Shown here: in pieces, positions 12,486 through 30,600 of the stretch
Position numbering within the stretch: the stretch's first letter is position 1
Layout of the letters: every line of letters starts with the position of its first letter
Source: Pascua guehoae
Lineage: Eukaryota; Basidiomycota; Tremellomycetes; Trichosporonales; Trichosporonaceae
Length of the DNA stretch: 64,000 nt
Direction: 5' to 3'
Assembly (NCBI GenBank): GCA_001600415.1
Contig: BCJX01000003.1
Location: 2,480,761 to 2,544,760, forward strand
The notes under the pieces: generated by a model
Database searches by the model: none
The model's input: only the letters and a program-made list of their open reading frames with translations
What the model was told of the DNA's origin: nothing
Program-made: the position numbers and the translations under genes

Positions 12486-15400
12486 CTACACCCGCTGTGC
12501 CTTACCCAGTACGGTCTCGAGCCCCACAAACGCCGCCTCGCCATCGCCCAGACTCGTGAGCGCGTCATGCACAAGCCCCGTCTGCGCGACCGCGACGTGC
12601 AGGAGCGACTGGGCCTTGAGCCCGAGGATATCTGGAGTCAGCGCCACGTTGCCTTGTGTGCAGTGTAGTGGAGGGAGCAGGAAAGAAAGCCAAGGGCTGG
12701 TCGTTGTGCAAACAACCATTCGCCACGTCGTGTGTGACGAACAACGCCCCCCTGCCCATTCTCCAGTCTGCCTCCGAACACTCTCCGGCTCCCTAATCCC
12801 TTGCCTCTTGCCACAGCGAGTCCCACGCCCCGCCTAAACTCACCCCTCATCCTGGCCTCGAGCACGACGGCATCCCCCTCCCTTGCGGCCTTGAGCGCCG
12901 CCACCGCCGCGCGCGCGGGGGGCACGAGGAGGGCGCCCGCATGGTCGAGCAGCTCGGTCTCGGCGTGTGCCCACCCCTCGTCGCGCGCGGCGCGGCGCAG
13001 ATCGCGGCCCTGGGCGAGGACGCGCGTGTCCGCGTCCGACGTGTCGGATGCGCTGTCCGTGTCCGTGTCCGTGTCCATGTCTGCATTGTCTTGGGGCGAC
13101 TTGTCCGTGTCGACGTCCATTGCGTCGGCGTCGGGCTCGTGGACCTGCGCCGCCGCCGCGCTGGCCGCGGCGGCAAACTCGTACACGCGCAGGCGGCGGG
13201 CGAGGGCCTTGTCCTCTGCCCACTGCGCGCGCGGGTCGAGGCGGTGCAGGAGCGCGTGGTCGACGGTGCCCGCGGCGAGGGAGCGGACGAGTCGAGTCAC
13301 GGACGCGGCGAGGGTGGGGGCGGTGGGCTCGCGCGCTTCCGCGGCGGGCGCAAGCCACCCGCGGCGCCGGAACGCCTCGACCAGGAGGGCGTGCGTACGC
13401 GCCGCGCCCGTCGTCGCGAGGTGGTCCAGCACGAACGCGGCCTGGGCGCGTGCGCTGCCGGCCGCCAGGGGCGAGTCGGCGGGGACGCCAACCGTGTCGT
13501 TTGTCTGCGGCGGGTTGGGGGCCGCGTGCGCCTCAAACGTGCCCGCGGTGGCAGAGGTCGAAATGGCCTCGTCGTCATTCTCCACGTCCATCGGCACGCC
13601 CGTGTCCCCCTCGTCTCCCACGCTGCGCACGCGCGTGCTCTTGACGGCCGCAATGCGCGGGATGGGCGCCACCGGCGCGGGCGTGATAAACGGCAGGCGC
13701 GCGGGGAGCAGAAAGGCGTGTACTTGGTCGCGCATACGGCGCGCGTGCGTGTCAATGTCATACTTGAACGGACCGGAAAAGTTGACCGCGAGCGACTCGT
13801 GCGGCGTCCGCATCCCCACGGCAGGGTACAGGTCGTCCGGGAGGTCGGAGAAGACGTTGCCTGGAGTCAGTCGACGAGAGACACGGGCGCGAGCACACAG
13901 AGCTCGATACGTACCGACAAGCTTGCCGTTCTTGGTGAAAAAGGCGCGGCGCGTGACAAAGTCGATACCGGCACCGACCGTGTCGAGCGCTGCATACTGG
14001 TTAGCTAGGCGCTCTACCGGTCGTGGTCCACACCGCACTCACCCTGCCACGTCTCGTTCAGACTCGCGCTGCCCTCGCCGCTCTGCGCAAACGTCATGCC
14101 GTCGTCGGCGTGCCATCCCCACGATCCCTGGTCCCACCCCACGAGCGTCTGCAGCGCCAGGCGCGCCGACATCCACCCGACCGACATGTCGCAGACGCCC
14201 TCGCCGTCGTTGAGCACCTCGACTTCGAAATAGTGCACGCCGATGCCGTGGGGGATGGGGCGGTTCGCGCGCAGGCTCCATGCCTCGTCGCGGTCCTTGG
14301 GCCGTCCCGCGCGATGCGAGTACGTGACGACAACGCGGGACGGCGCGTAGGCCTCGTCTACATATGCGCTGTGCTCCTCGACCGACACGTCGAGGTTGGA
14401 GTCTGCAGACGGCTGTGCAAAGTCGTTTGGAAGAAGGGCCGCCTCGGGAAGCGTCGTGTACGCGACATACGACGGGTGCGCGGGGGGTGGAGACGCGCGC
14501 GGGCGCTTGGTCCGGCCCTGCTGGCTCGCGAGGTCGAGGTCGGGATCGACGTCGGCGTCGTCGCGCCGACGCGTGCGCTGCCGTGTCCCCTGCTCGGTAA
14601 CGATGAATGGCTCATACGTGTCGTCGCTGTTCGTTGCGGGCCACGTGTGGCGTGCGGGTGCAAAGTCGATAAAGTCTGGCGAGCTTGGTCCACTGCCCGC
14701 ACGGGGGTCGCGCGTGTTGCTAGTCTCGGCCGGGCGCTCGCGTTCGGGGGGCAGATTCCGGCTCGGACTCATGCTCGGACTGCGCTGGCGCACACTGCGA
14801 CGGCGGCGGTTGAAGCGCCCTCGGGTGAGCGGAGCTCCGGCGTCGGGTGGCGTGCCCCACCCATCCAAGTCGAGGTCCGGGAGCGAGTTTGCCCCGATGC
14901 CAATGGGAGCCAGCATGTCGGTCGACCCCAGCGCCCCGACAGGTACATTGCCCCGAAACATGCCCCACATGTCATCATCGTCGTCGTCGTCTTCGGCCTC
15001 GCCGAGAATGTCCCAGATATGGTCGTCGGCGCCACCGGGCGGCGCAATGTCGTTGGGGTCGTACCTGTAGACCTGTGTGTCGCGCCGGGGTGGAATAGGT
15101 ATGCCTGCCGGGTTGTTGTTCGAATCGGTCTCACGCTCGCGTTCGCGTCCGCGTTCTTCGCGGTCGTCGCGCCGGCGTCGCAGAACCGTCGTCGCCATGC
15201 GCTCGTTGATGCTCCCTGCCTCGCGGCCGGGGTACGATGCCCACGAAAAGTGGCTGGTGGTCGGCACAATCTGTGGCTGCGGCCGCACGTTGAGAAGCCG
15301 GGACGGTATACGCGATGCGGTGGAACTGGGGCCGGGCCCAGCTTCTGGGTTCCCGCCTGTGTCGGACGGTGCATTTGTGCTGGGGGTCGCACTTGATTCT

Positions 15401-16395
15401 GCGGGGGTGTCGCGCCTCATCGCCCCACGCCGCCCTTCGCTAATCGCCCCGCGCCGTTCGCTCCCATTCGCGCCTGTCCTTGCTGCAGTTCCTGCGGGTC
15501 CTCCCGCCGCTGCCACCGCCGTGGTCTCCGCGTCGCCTTCTCCGCCGTACCCCGCGCGGCGCGCAGTAGCCACAGCATTTGACCACGGGTAGATACGCTC
15601 GCGGCGGTCGCTCTCGCGCTCGCGTTCGCGCTCCGTGTCACGCTCGCGCCCAATCTGCCCGTTTGGCCAGCTCATTCCCAGCGTCCCCAGCGCCGAGAAT
15701 GGCGGGTAGCGGCGCGCCGTGGTGCGGCGCATCGGCATCGTCTCGGGCGAGCGCGGCGGTGGTGTCAGGGGCGGCGGAATGCCGAGGATCTGCGAGAGCG
15801 TAACGTCCCGAGGGTCGAGGGGCGAGGAAGCGTCGGCCGTGCCTTCACTGCCAGCGCTGTTGTCACTCGTACCGACTGCTGCGTCCACGTAGTGTTGTGG
15901 TCCCGACGAGCCCGAGGCGGTGCCAGCTTGGGCGCCGCCGCGCGCGCCTTCGATAAGAAGCCGGTATCCGTCGGGGTCGCGCTCGCGCGCCCGGCGGGTA
16001 AGAAAGTACTCGTAACCTGGGTAGATTGCTTCGCGGAGGCGAGTGCGCTCCGCATCTGTCAAGGGCGAGGCCACGGGCGCGTTGGCAGCAGTCGTTGACG
16101 ACGGGTCATCCGCGTTGCTGCCGCCGGCGAGCGCAGAGCCCATTGATACATGCGCGAGATCCGCAAAGCTCGTCAACGTCCAGGTGCGGCCGTCGCCAGC
16201 CCGACCGGTTCCCGTACCCACGAGGTCGGAGAGCGCGTCGGACGGGTCGACATCGTCAGCGTCCCAGAAGGACATGCCGGGCCGGGGTGAGGACGCGTTC
16301 GTGGCCGGAGCTGTCGCTGCGGCCGTAGAGGGGAGGGGTCGGGGGCGGGAGGGAGAGGGGGAGTTGAGGTCGATGTAGATGGGTGGGTTGTCCAT
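12486..16395 (-). CDS. GID1: Gid1/Vid30-RanBPM-like SPRY-LisH-CTLH-CRA protein (GID/CTLH E3 ligase subunit)
   Basis: Likely subunit of the GID/CTLH ubiquitin ligase, which degrades gluconeogenic enzymes in yeast when glucose returns. Model (1203 aa): complement(12486..12652, 12844..13860, 13915..13989, 14043..16395); phases close exactly. About 690 residues of disordered Ser/Arg/Asp-rich sequence come first. The SPRY domain follows (IGVHYFEVEVLNDGEG, SVGWMSARLAL, WGWHADDG, GAGIDFVTRRAFFTKNGKLV, DLYPAVGMRTPHESLAVNF). After an acidic linker comes a LisH-like helix pair (QAAFVLDHLATTGAARTHAL), CTLH-like helices (VTRLVRSLAAGTVDHALLHR, ALARRLRVYEF), then CRA-type helices ending at the stop. An Asp/Thr-rich linker interrupts CTLH and CRA. 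The ATG at 16395 is preferred to one 71 codons upstream, because that extension encodes a Thr run from a microsatellite. RanBPM/Gid1 is favoured over SPRY-only Ssh4/Ear1 proteins because of the C-terminal helices. The 191-nt last intron is long for this window. Confidence 0.82.
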
Positions 16396-18006
16396 GTAGT
16401 GAGTGAGTTGGGGGTGTTGGAAGGATGTGCCCCTCTGTGGAGGGATGACGGCGGGACGTTGACCTAATGAGAGGAATGGCCGTGTGGCAGCAGCAGTGCA
16501 GTGCAATCTTGGGTTTACAGTGGTGGTGGCAATAATAATGGCGCGTAGACTCGCCCCCGGTTTTGCATGTTGCATGGTGGTGGTGGTGGTGGTGGTGGTG
16601 GTGTGCACGGGCGCGCGGTTGCACTTTCTGCCTCCGTCTGCGGATCTACATACAGGCTCGTTTAGTGTGGCCCTGTTGCCCGCCCCATTTGCATTGCTAT
16701 GCTATCACCACGCCCGGCGTGCACAGCTGCTGTACAGTAGGTTCAGGTGCGTTATTTGCCACCATTCTGCACAGGTCAAATCGTCATGGCCGCAACGGCC
16801 GCGGCGCGCCTGGGGTCAGGCACAGCTTGGCTGGGGAGAGATGCCATTATTGCATCCTCTCCTCCTACTCTGGGTACTCTTCTTGAAAGATGCTGCTCCA
16901 CTACTGCTGATCGGTTCAAAGGGGGCATACCGCATCCATCATGACGGCATGTCGTGACTCATATTCATTCCCCTTGCGCGGAGATTACCACGACTATTGC
17001 TGCCCGCAAAACTCTTGTCTTGGCTGCGAGAATCTGGACCGAGCTGGGACAAGTTTGATGCTAGGGCCTATCCATGGCCACAAGTCGTGCTCGCTTCCAT
17101 GACGAGCCAGAGAGCGGAGGGTCAAAGGGCAAGAGGGCCAGAGAGCAGACTTCGGCTCTCGCCGGCACAGGACGAGACAACAGGCAGGCACTCGGTGTCG
17201 GCGTAACCCCAACCCCACAGGCCACTGGCCGCAATCCCCGCTCAGCCCAGCCGTCCCTACCCTGTCGCAGTCGCATGGTCGCACCAGCTGTGCTCGATCC
17301 GAAAAATGTTGCCAGTCTCGTCCTGGCCTTTGTTGCCACCCATTGTCACGCCTCGTAGTTAGTGGGCGTCGTTATCGCAGCCGCCGGTTCTGGACGCGTT
17401 CAGGACGTGTCCGATCACATCTGATAATGATAGACGGATCAACTGAACACGAGCCTCCATCGTGTGTCCCTGTTCTGTTTTTCTTCTGGTTGACCGTGCT
17501 TTTGGACATTGGTCTCGTCATCTCCTACTCTGTACACATGATCTTTATTGTTCACTCTTGCACTTGTATCATGAGCAAGCATGCATGCATGGTGCAACTT
17601 TTTTGCAGGCCTCTTCGAGGTCGACGAGGCTGTTTTGCTCCAGCAAGGCGATTGATTGATGGGGGAGGGGGGGGGCAAGGCACGGAATTGAATTTTGGTT
17701 CCGCTTCAAAAGGGATTGCGTTGGCCCAACAATGGGGGTGGGTGTGTATTGGCTTGCCCTCGGCCATGGCGGATCGGGTGGATGGCTCTATTGTCACCTA
17801 CCTCAACGCATCCCCATTCCCAACTCCGACGCCGACGCCGACGTCAACGCCCTAGCCTCCCCCCCCTTGCCGGTTCGGTGCACAAACGCGCCCTTTTCTT
17901 CTTCAACACCTCTTTCATCCCCATTCGCCCGTCCAGCGCGCCCCCCACCCCACTTTACCTTTTGCCGCCCCGGCCGCCCCCGCGCCCCGCCTTGTGGCGC
18001 CTCCCT
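16396..18006. promoter_or_regulatory. Divergent upstream region of GID1 (-) and the Yta7-like gene (+)
   Basis: 1.6 kb between two divergent genes. It includes a (TGG)n microsatellite at about 16574-16602 close to the GID1 start and a pyrimidine-rich stretch at about 17855-18000 in front of the AAA-ATPase start. No coding exon is supported; open frames here are short and not conserved-looking. Confidence 0.5.
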
Positions 18007-23487
<5,481 letters not shown>

Positions 23488-23978
23488 AAGGGAGATTGAA
23501 GACGTTTTGAGTTTAAAAATATACGTACAGTAGCAGTAGGCAGACGGTAGCACATACAGCTGTGCACGAGTTTGGTACATTGGCAGCATATACAGGTGAT
23601 GCTAGAGTTTTGACAATTGTGTGCGATTTTGCTACACTGCTATTCAGAGACGAATCGCTTGCGTCTGAAAGACTGCGCGGTGAAGGCACTGGCACTACGC
23701 CGTTTAGTCGACAAACAGCGTTCGATACGTTCTGCTTCTACCTATGGTAAGATGAAGTGAACGCCAGCCCGGGGCTCAGTAAGATTCCCATGTTCAGATG
23801 CCTTGATTAGTGGCCCACATTCTGACACGACGTGCATGGTAATGCCAATGTACAAGGATGATGACGGGCTAACAGCTACGGCTGCCGTCGCTACTCTCTA
23901 CTACGACCCGCAGTCTCAGTCCACCTGCGTGGTGAACATGCGAGCCTGCAGCGACCTGCGTGCGTTGCAGGGGATGGC
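23488..23978. other. Intergenic between convergent YTA7 and PBDC1
   Basis: 491 bp between the stop codons of two convergent genes, presumably their 3' UTRs and poly(A) sites. Nothing else is visible. Confidence 0.5.
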
Positions 23979-24824
23979 TTACGCCCGGCCGGCCTTCTTC
24001 TCCCTTTGGGCCTGCTCGTAGACCTTGTTGTTCAGTCCTGCGCGGTTGCGCGAAATCTCAATGGCGAGAAACTGGACGCGCGTGACGAGAATCGCATTGT
24101 CCTCTGCGTACAGGCGGTCCGAGTCCTTGCGGACCATTGTGCCAAAGTTGTAGTCGGTGACCGTCTTTTCGTACTGGGCGATAAACTTGCGCCAGCGGAC
24201 CTTGCCCTCGGGCGACTTCATCTTGTCCTCGTCGAGGTGCGCGAGGACCTGGTGGTCCTTGTACTCGGGGAACTCTTCGAGGAACTGGTAGTGGATCTCG
24301 TCGTCCATGCTGTGTGGGTCAGTGCGTGCACGGGGCCGAAGAGGGGAAGGGGTTTGGTAATCTGCTCCAGCAGACGGGGATACGGATAAGTACCGAGGTG
24401 AGGGCCATTCGGGGCGACACGCCCGATGCCCCCGCCGTGGGTGAGTATGCGGCAACAATTGTAGCGACTCGTCCATCTCCTGGCCGCTTGCCTCATTGCC
24501 TCTGTGACAATCTCGGTCGCAGTCCCAGCTATCCATCCCACTTACTTGGTGAGCTTGATCTTGGATGGAGGGATCGAGGTGATGAGGTTCTCATACGCCT
24601 GTAATGGTCAGTATATTCTCGTCAGTCAAGGTGTCATACACCTCGTTCCCATCGCTCGCAATACCAACCGCAAGGTGCTCGACAGTCTTTACGCTCCATT
24701 GCTGCGTCTGTCAGCGTCTGAAGATGATCGCCATCGTGCGCGCGCAAAAACCTACCTGCTCAATCTCCTCAAAGTTGGTCGCCTTGTCGGCGTCAAAGTT
24801 GTTCACGTCCGTGATGGCCGACAT
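23979..24824 (-). CDS. PBDC1: PBDC1 / YPL225W family protein
   Basis: Small conserved cytosolic protein of the polysaccharide-biosynthesis-domain-containing 1 family. Despite the name no role in polysaccharides is established; the budding-yeast homologue YPL225W has been reported as a chaperone for nascent elongation factor eEF1A. Model (170 aa): complement(23979..24309, 24546..24598, 24642..24701, 24756..24824). Family blocks in order: FDADKATNFEEIEQ, WSVKTVEHL, the SKIKLT segment, MDDEIHYQFLEEFPEY, EDKMKSPEGKVRWRKFI, DYNFGTMVRKDS, then VTRVQFLAIEISRNRAGLN. Length and order match the family. The intron at 24310-24545 (236 nt) is much longer than the two 43-54 nt introns upstream of it. The ATG at 24824 gives the conserved N-terminal helix. 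Confidence 0.92.
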
Positions 24825-25696
24825 TGTGGGTGTTGCGGGTGGGTGGGGTAGGTGGGGGTGAGTGGGAGGGTGAGGGTGGTGGTGTGAGATGGCTTCGGGG
24901 ATGGCGATGGCGAGGACCGAGGTCGGAGTAGCCTTGTGAGTTTTATGCTTGCAGCCTGGCCAGTGAGATATTTCAGGCACAGCGTCATCGTAGGTGCTCG
25001 CAATCTCTGTCATGTCCTAGCACAATCTGGGGTCACGTGGGTTTTGTTTCCGTCTTGCGCCACATGTGCCACGGATCGTCATCCATGCTTTGATGCTTTG
25101 GCCGCTGTACCCCTGTTCGAATCGTCATGACAGCAGGGCAGCATCCATGGGCCGAATTTGGGAGAGACTTATATGATAAGGCCACGTGAGAAAATGTGTG
25201 GCATTTTCTCTGACGGTCCCCGCCCGATTGCCTTTGCGTAAACCTGTAACAAGGAACATGAGGGTAATGACGTCAGGGAGACAGGGTTTGAAAGCACAAG
25301 GCGGAGGATTAGCAGGGTTTGGGGGGGGGTTGTGCAAGGACGATTAATTGCCTTGTTTGTCCAAAATACGCACTCTCCCCTTTAATCCCCTGCCGCGTGC
25401 ATTTGTGCTCTCTGGTGCTCCGCCTTTTGTTGCCATCTGCGCGCACTGCGCCCCCGGCCGGTCCACACGTGCCGTTCCCGCGTTGATGCGCCCATCCTGC
25501 CTGCCGTGCCAGATCATGCCAGGCAGATCATCCCTCCCCTCCCTCCCCTCGCTCGCTCCCCTCGCTGGCTCATGTTATTGACCCAATCCCCCAAACCTAC
25601 CACCACCTGATATATTACTCTACCATTCTTCCCACCTCTCCACCTCTAATCGCTCCCTACCCGTCACCCACCTCGCCCTCTGCGACACCCACAGCC
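24825..25696. promoter_or_regulatory. Divergent upstream region of PBDC1 (-) and the retropepsin-like gene (+)
   Basis: 872 bp between two divergent starts. A GTGGG/GGTGG-rich stretch lies at about 24829-24890 and a CCCTCC/CTCGCT-rich stretch at about 25530-25570. No exon or RNA gene is supported. Confidence 0.5.
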
Positions 25697-27223
25697 ATGT
25701 TTATATACAACGTCCACGCGCCCACCAAGACGTTTGCGCTCGCCGCCAAGGGTGAGTACCAAAGACCCTCCATCGCGTCTGCCCCCTACTCCCCCCCACT
25801 TGAACCAAGACGCGACCTGGCAGAATGCCCCCCTACGCGTGTCACGCGCCAACGCCGCCGTGTCATACCGATCATACCGCACGCCACATATACTTTAAAA
25901 ATACGCGCTTAGCGTGGTTGCCTGTCCATGCAACAGCTGACATCTTGCAGAGAAGGAGGACTGCGCGGCCCTCATTGACCGCATCGTACGAAAGTCGGGC
26001 ATGCGCGCCGGGGATGCCGATGCGGTTCGCTCTCACCGTGACGGCGCCGGCGTCGTGTACGAGTTTGATGGTGACCGATGGGCGCTCGAGGATGGTGAGT
26101 CGGGCGCGTGTATGGGCGTGTGGATGTGGCCATTGGGGGCGTGGATCAACGCATGGAGACGGGCAAGCAGAGAGTGCTTGGCGGTGAAGATGTGAATGAA
26201 GACTGAAGGGAATCGGCGTTGGCCGCGGCGAACTCTGTGCCCCGTAGTTCTGACACTGGCTTACGACTCCCAACTGACACCAACCCAGATGACGACCTCG
26301 CGATCGTCAGTGCCCGCTTTGTGTCCGAGGCAGGCGAGCAGTCGTCGCCGAGCATCACACTGCACGTCGTGCTCCCACAAATGCACTCGGATGCAATCCA
26401 AGCCTCTCCTCCTGCGTATGCCAGCGCGAGTGCCCAGTTACAGGCGCGGACACAAAAGTCGCAGGCAGCAAAGAGCAGCAAGAATGGCTCGTCGCGCGCG
26501 GACACGATTTCAGTGATATCGGCGAGCCCGGCGCGCAAAAAGCCCACGGACGCACTCACCGCGTCGACGCATCTCGGTATCCCTAACGCCGAGAAGAATA
26601 GGCCAGCCAGCCGCGCGCGCAGTGTTCGTTCTGCCATGAGCACACGCTCGCGAAGGAGCAAGTGGGGCGATGACGATGCGGAACCCCTCGGCGACGTCAA
26701 GCGGAGGCAGTTCAACGAGTTCCAGGCCAACAATGGCGTGCGTACAGTTGTCGGCAAGGTCGGGAATGTCAATGGTGTCCGCATGCTCCTCAAGGCCGGA
26801 TACCGTCACGTCTACCTCTCGCGTGCATTTGCGACGCGCCACGGCCTCATTTCGAACAAGGTGCGTCTAGATTTGCGACGAGGACAAGTGCGCAACTGAC
26901 AATGCAGCAAACGCCAGGGATGGGCGGATACACAGGCTTGAGGATCCTGGGCAACGTGCCCATCACGGTCGGGTCCAAGGAGGCATACCACCCAGCCATG
27001 CTGAGTGAGGAGCAGCACTTTGACGTTGTGCTGGGTCGCTCGTGGATGGAGAAGATGAATGTCAAGTGGGTGTTTGGTGGGCTTCGAGGATATACAGTGC
27101 TGACCTCGCAGAGTTGACCCCTTGGATCCCACCGCACTCACGTACATGGACACGGGCGAGACAATCCCATGCGACCTGGTTGTCCTGCGCGATGGCGCCG
27201 GCGAGATTGTCACCATTACCTAG
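25697..27223 (+). CDS. Retropepsin-like protein with N-terminal small domain, catalytic motif apparently lost
   Basis: No named function. Model (346 aa): join(25697..25751, 25951..26094, 26289..26860, 26908..27065, 27112..27223); phases close exactly. Residues 1-~100 (start MFIYNVHAPTKTFAL, then VVYEFDGDRWALEDDDDLAI and ITLHVVLP) look like a ubiquitin-like or PB1-like beta-grasp fold. A disordered Ser/Arg linker follows (~100-220). The last ~120 residues resemble a clan AA retropepsin: VRTVVGKVGNVNGVRMLLKA, YRHVYLSRAFATRHGL, LRILGNVPITVGS, then FDVVLGRSWMEKMNVK, the counterpart of the YDVILG-W element of LTR-element proteases. Where active enzymes have D-S/T-G in ALIDSGA, this protein reads LLKAG. 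A DTG does occur near the C-terminus (TYMDTGE), past the usual active site. There is no LTR, reverse transcriptase or integrase nearby, and it has four spliceosomal introns, so it looks like a domesticated host gene. Confidence 0.78.
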
Positions 27224-27696
27224 TCGTTGATAGTAGTGTGGCTTGGTGCAGCCTTGTTCTCTCCCATATCATAATGCACGTCGTTGTATGTGCCCGCAGG
27301 CAAGCAGGCGGCCGTACCAGGTTGACCGTGGTGCACTAACAGCATCTTACGAGCCGCATGGTCACCATCCAGCTCACAGGTCGCAGTCTCCCGCTCCGGC
27401 CCGTTAAAGTAAGGCACATCCGCGCCCCAGCCCCCGCCCTTTGTGTGCTCGTGTGCGGGGAAAAGCAATTGCTGGATTTGTTTACGTAACATGACACAAT
27501 GACGCGCTGTCCTGGATGTGGCACGCCTTTGCCCGAGCGATTCAATGTCTGTCTGTCGACGTGCCCATCCAAACGCAAACGCCAAACGCCTCGAACAGCG
27601 GCCCCTTGTCCCCCCCGCCTCCCCCTTCTTGTCGACACGACTGGCTCTTCTCCCTTCCATCTCTCCCTCTTCCATCTCGGTATCCGTATCGGCACA
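27224..27696. promoter_or_regulatory. Upstream region of the coronin-dUTPase gene
   Basis: 473 bp between two plus-strand genes. A CT-rich block (CCCCCCGCCTCCCCCTTCTT and CTCTTCTCCCTTCC types) at about 27605-27680 lies immediately upstream of the coronin ATG. No exon is supported. Confidence 0.5.
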
Positions 27697-30600
27697 ATGT
27701 CCCGCTTCGTGCGCCCGGTGAGTAGGACAGGTTGCACAATTTGAGCACCGCGATCGCACAAGGAAGACCAGACAGTTGTGTGGTGATGCTTCGTTGGCGG
27801 CTATCCTGGCGCGTATCCCGATCACGCTAGCTCGAGAACAAGGCTGCACACCCATCTGCTCGGAACCTCCTTTGAGCCCACGCCAGTCGGGACACAAACT
27901 GACATGCCCAGAGCAAGTATCGCCACGTCTACGGCCAGCGCTCCAAGGTCAACTACGAGAATGCAAAGCTCAGCGGTAGCGCCTGGGACACGGATCTCGT
28001 CACGGCCAGCGGCGTGGGTCTTGTGCGCCGGGGTCGGCAGCTGACGGCAGAAATACCTCGCGGTGAACTGGCAGGTGTCGGGTGGTGGTGTGAGTTTGGC
28101 TCCAGTCCCGGATTGTTATTGTTTGGTCCTCTTGGATGTGGGGTTTTCGGTCTTGGCCTGGGGTTGCGTCCGGGGGCGAGTCGAGGGGACCATGGTGTTC
28201 AACCGTCGAGCCTTGCCCGAGTGGTGTTCAACCACATCCCAGCAGGTCTCCATGGTTCTCTCGAGCGTAGTGGCACTGCAAGACATGGCTACGAAGCATG
28301 GCCTCACTTTGGACACCGTCCTTCCCTCCCGCTACCGGCCCCCACTGCCCACCATGAATATCCCGACCCACCGACCGCGCACCCACACTCACACCGCAGG
28401 CCTTCGCCGTCCTCCCCATCTTTTCGCCCTTTGCCCTCCCCGAGCCCGCGGGCTTCCACACAAAGCTCCCAGACATCCTCCCCCTCGCCCGCGGCCACAC
28501 CGCCCCAGTGTACGTCAGCTTTGATGTTCACGCGGAGCTGACCCCCCAGCCTCGACACGGCGTGGTCGCCGTTTGACGACAATCTCGTTGCATCGGGTGG
28601 CGAGGATGGAAAGGGTGCGTGCCGTGTGCTTGTTGCTTCTGGAGTGTACCTGGCGGGTTGGCACGGGCTTTCGAGTCGTGCGGATGGGGTGCCTTTGGGG
28701 GCTGGTGTTATTGAGATTCGCGTCTTCCCGACTTGGGAGGTCGGCGTCGGCTTTTTTTTGTCTGGCGCCCAGTTCTCGACGTTACTTGATTGCTGCTGCC
28801 TGCCTCCTTTGGCAGTATTGGATTTGTTGTGGTGGCTTGTGGCCCAATTCCTGGGGCCATGCGCTCGTCGTCACTACCAGGTATCTGCCCTCTCCATTGG
28901 CAGAGCGTCAGTGATCTGGATGGGGTAGATTTCCAGAGACCAGCCCTCGCCATGACCTCATCGCTGTCTGCCTTCTCCTTTGGCAATGGCAGGTGGCTTT
29001 GATGGGTTCAGATCCCTGGCGACCATTCTCATCGTTACTGTTGTTTGTCTGCTCCATGGGCGGCATTTGGTCTTGATTTGGCCAGATTCCTGGCGACCAT
29101 TTCTCGTATCACTTGCTTTTGTTTCCACCCTGAGCAACAATGGTTGATGTCGCTATGGCCATCAAATGGATAACACTTGCCTCCTCGTTTGGCGACATTG
29201 GCACTGTTTTGATATGTCCATGTGTTTTCTACAAATGATATCATCTTGTAGCATGGCCGTTCGCCCTGCAGACCTACATCTCAACCTCCTCCTCTGCCCC
29301 CCGTGCACTCGCTAATATCAGTCTTCCTCTGGAAGGTCGAGGACGAGATCTTCTCTGGCTGGAACGATGACGGCTGGGAGCCGCAAGACCTTGCGCCCAT
29401 CGCCAAGCTCAACGCTGGCGGGCGTAAAGTCGGCCAGGTCATCTTCCACCCCGCGGCGTCCAACGTCCTGACGTCGGCGTCGGGTGACCACCTCATCCGT
29501 CTCTGGGACATTGAGGCAAACTCCGACAAGCCCACAATCACGCTCACGGGCCACCGTGACAGCATCCAGAGCCTGTGCTGGAACCCCACCGGCACGACCA
29601 TTGCCACCACCTGTCGCGACCGCAAGCTGCGCCTCTTCGACCCCCGTGCTGGCACCGAGGCAGTGCGCATCACCGACGGCCACGGCGGCATCAAGGGATC
29701 CCGCGTCGTCTGGCTCGGCGACCGCGACCGCATCGCTACCACTGGAGTATGTTGCTGACGTGCGTGGTAGCGGTGCTAATTGTCTAGTTTAGCAGGATGT
29801 CGGACCGCCAGCTCTCCCTCTGGGACACGGCCGGCTTGACCAACCTCGAGACCACCAGCCTCGACTCTAGCGCGTGAGTAGCTTCCCAAGGAGGATGCTG
29901 GCTGGCCCAGATCAGCCAACGTCGGCCAGCTTTGCAGTCCACGTTGCCCTTCACTAATCACGCAGAGGCATCATCATCCCCTTCTTCGCAGAAGGCAACG
30001 ATGTCCTGTTCCTCGCTGGCAAGGGTGACGGCAACATTCGCTACTACGAGTTTGAGGGCGACACCTTCCACTTCCTCAACGAGTACAAGACGTCTGACCC
30101 TCGTGCGTCCCCGTCCTGTCTGCGTGGTTGGCTCACTAACATGTTCAGAACGCGGTATTGGCTTCCTCCCCCGCCGCGCTCTCGACGTCTCGCAGAATGA
30201 AATTGCGCGCGCGTTCAAGCTTGCCGGTGGCGGTATCGACCCTCTCAGCTTTATTGTTCCCCGCAAGGCCGACGGCTTCCAGTCTGAGTGAGTACGGCAT
30301 CCAGTTGCGGCCAGAGCCCGCTCACACCTTTAGCCTCTACCCCGCAGCCAACTCGATCGAGCCTGCACTCACCGCCTCCGAGTGGTTTGGTGGCAAGACT
30401 GCCCGCCCCAACCTGGTTGACCTCGAGACCAAGGCGTCGTCGGCCAACTCTGCTCCGATCCGTGCCACTCCCTCCCCCGCCAAGGCTGCCACTCCTTCCA
30501 AGGAGGAGCCCAAGGCCGCGCCCAAGGCAGCCTCGCCTCCCAAGATTGTCACCCCGCCCAAGTCTGCTTCTCCACCTCCCCGGGCCGCCACTCCCCCTGC

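Noticed and set aside
12801..15396. Very long plus-strand open frames over the GID1 gene
   Set aside because: They mirror GC-rich, repetitive coding sequence on the other strand, show Arg/Ala-rich random composition, and contradict the SPRY-CTLH gene whose exon phases all close.
25697..27223. Remnant of an LTR retrotransposon
   Set aside because: There are no LTRs, reverse transcriptase, RNase H or integrase; the gene has spliceosomal introns and an unrelated N-terminal domain.
28615..29321. An intronic snoRNA in the long coronin intron
   Set aside because: A TGATG-like C box exists near 29143 but no properly placed D box or terminal stem was found.
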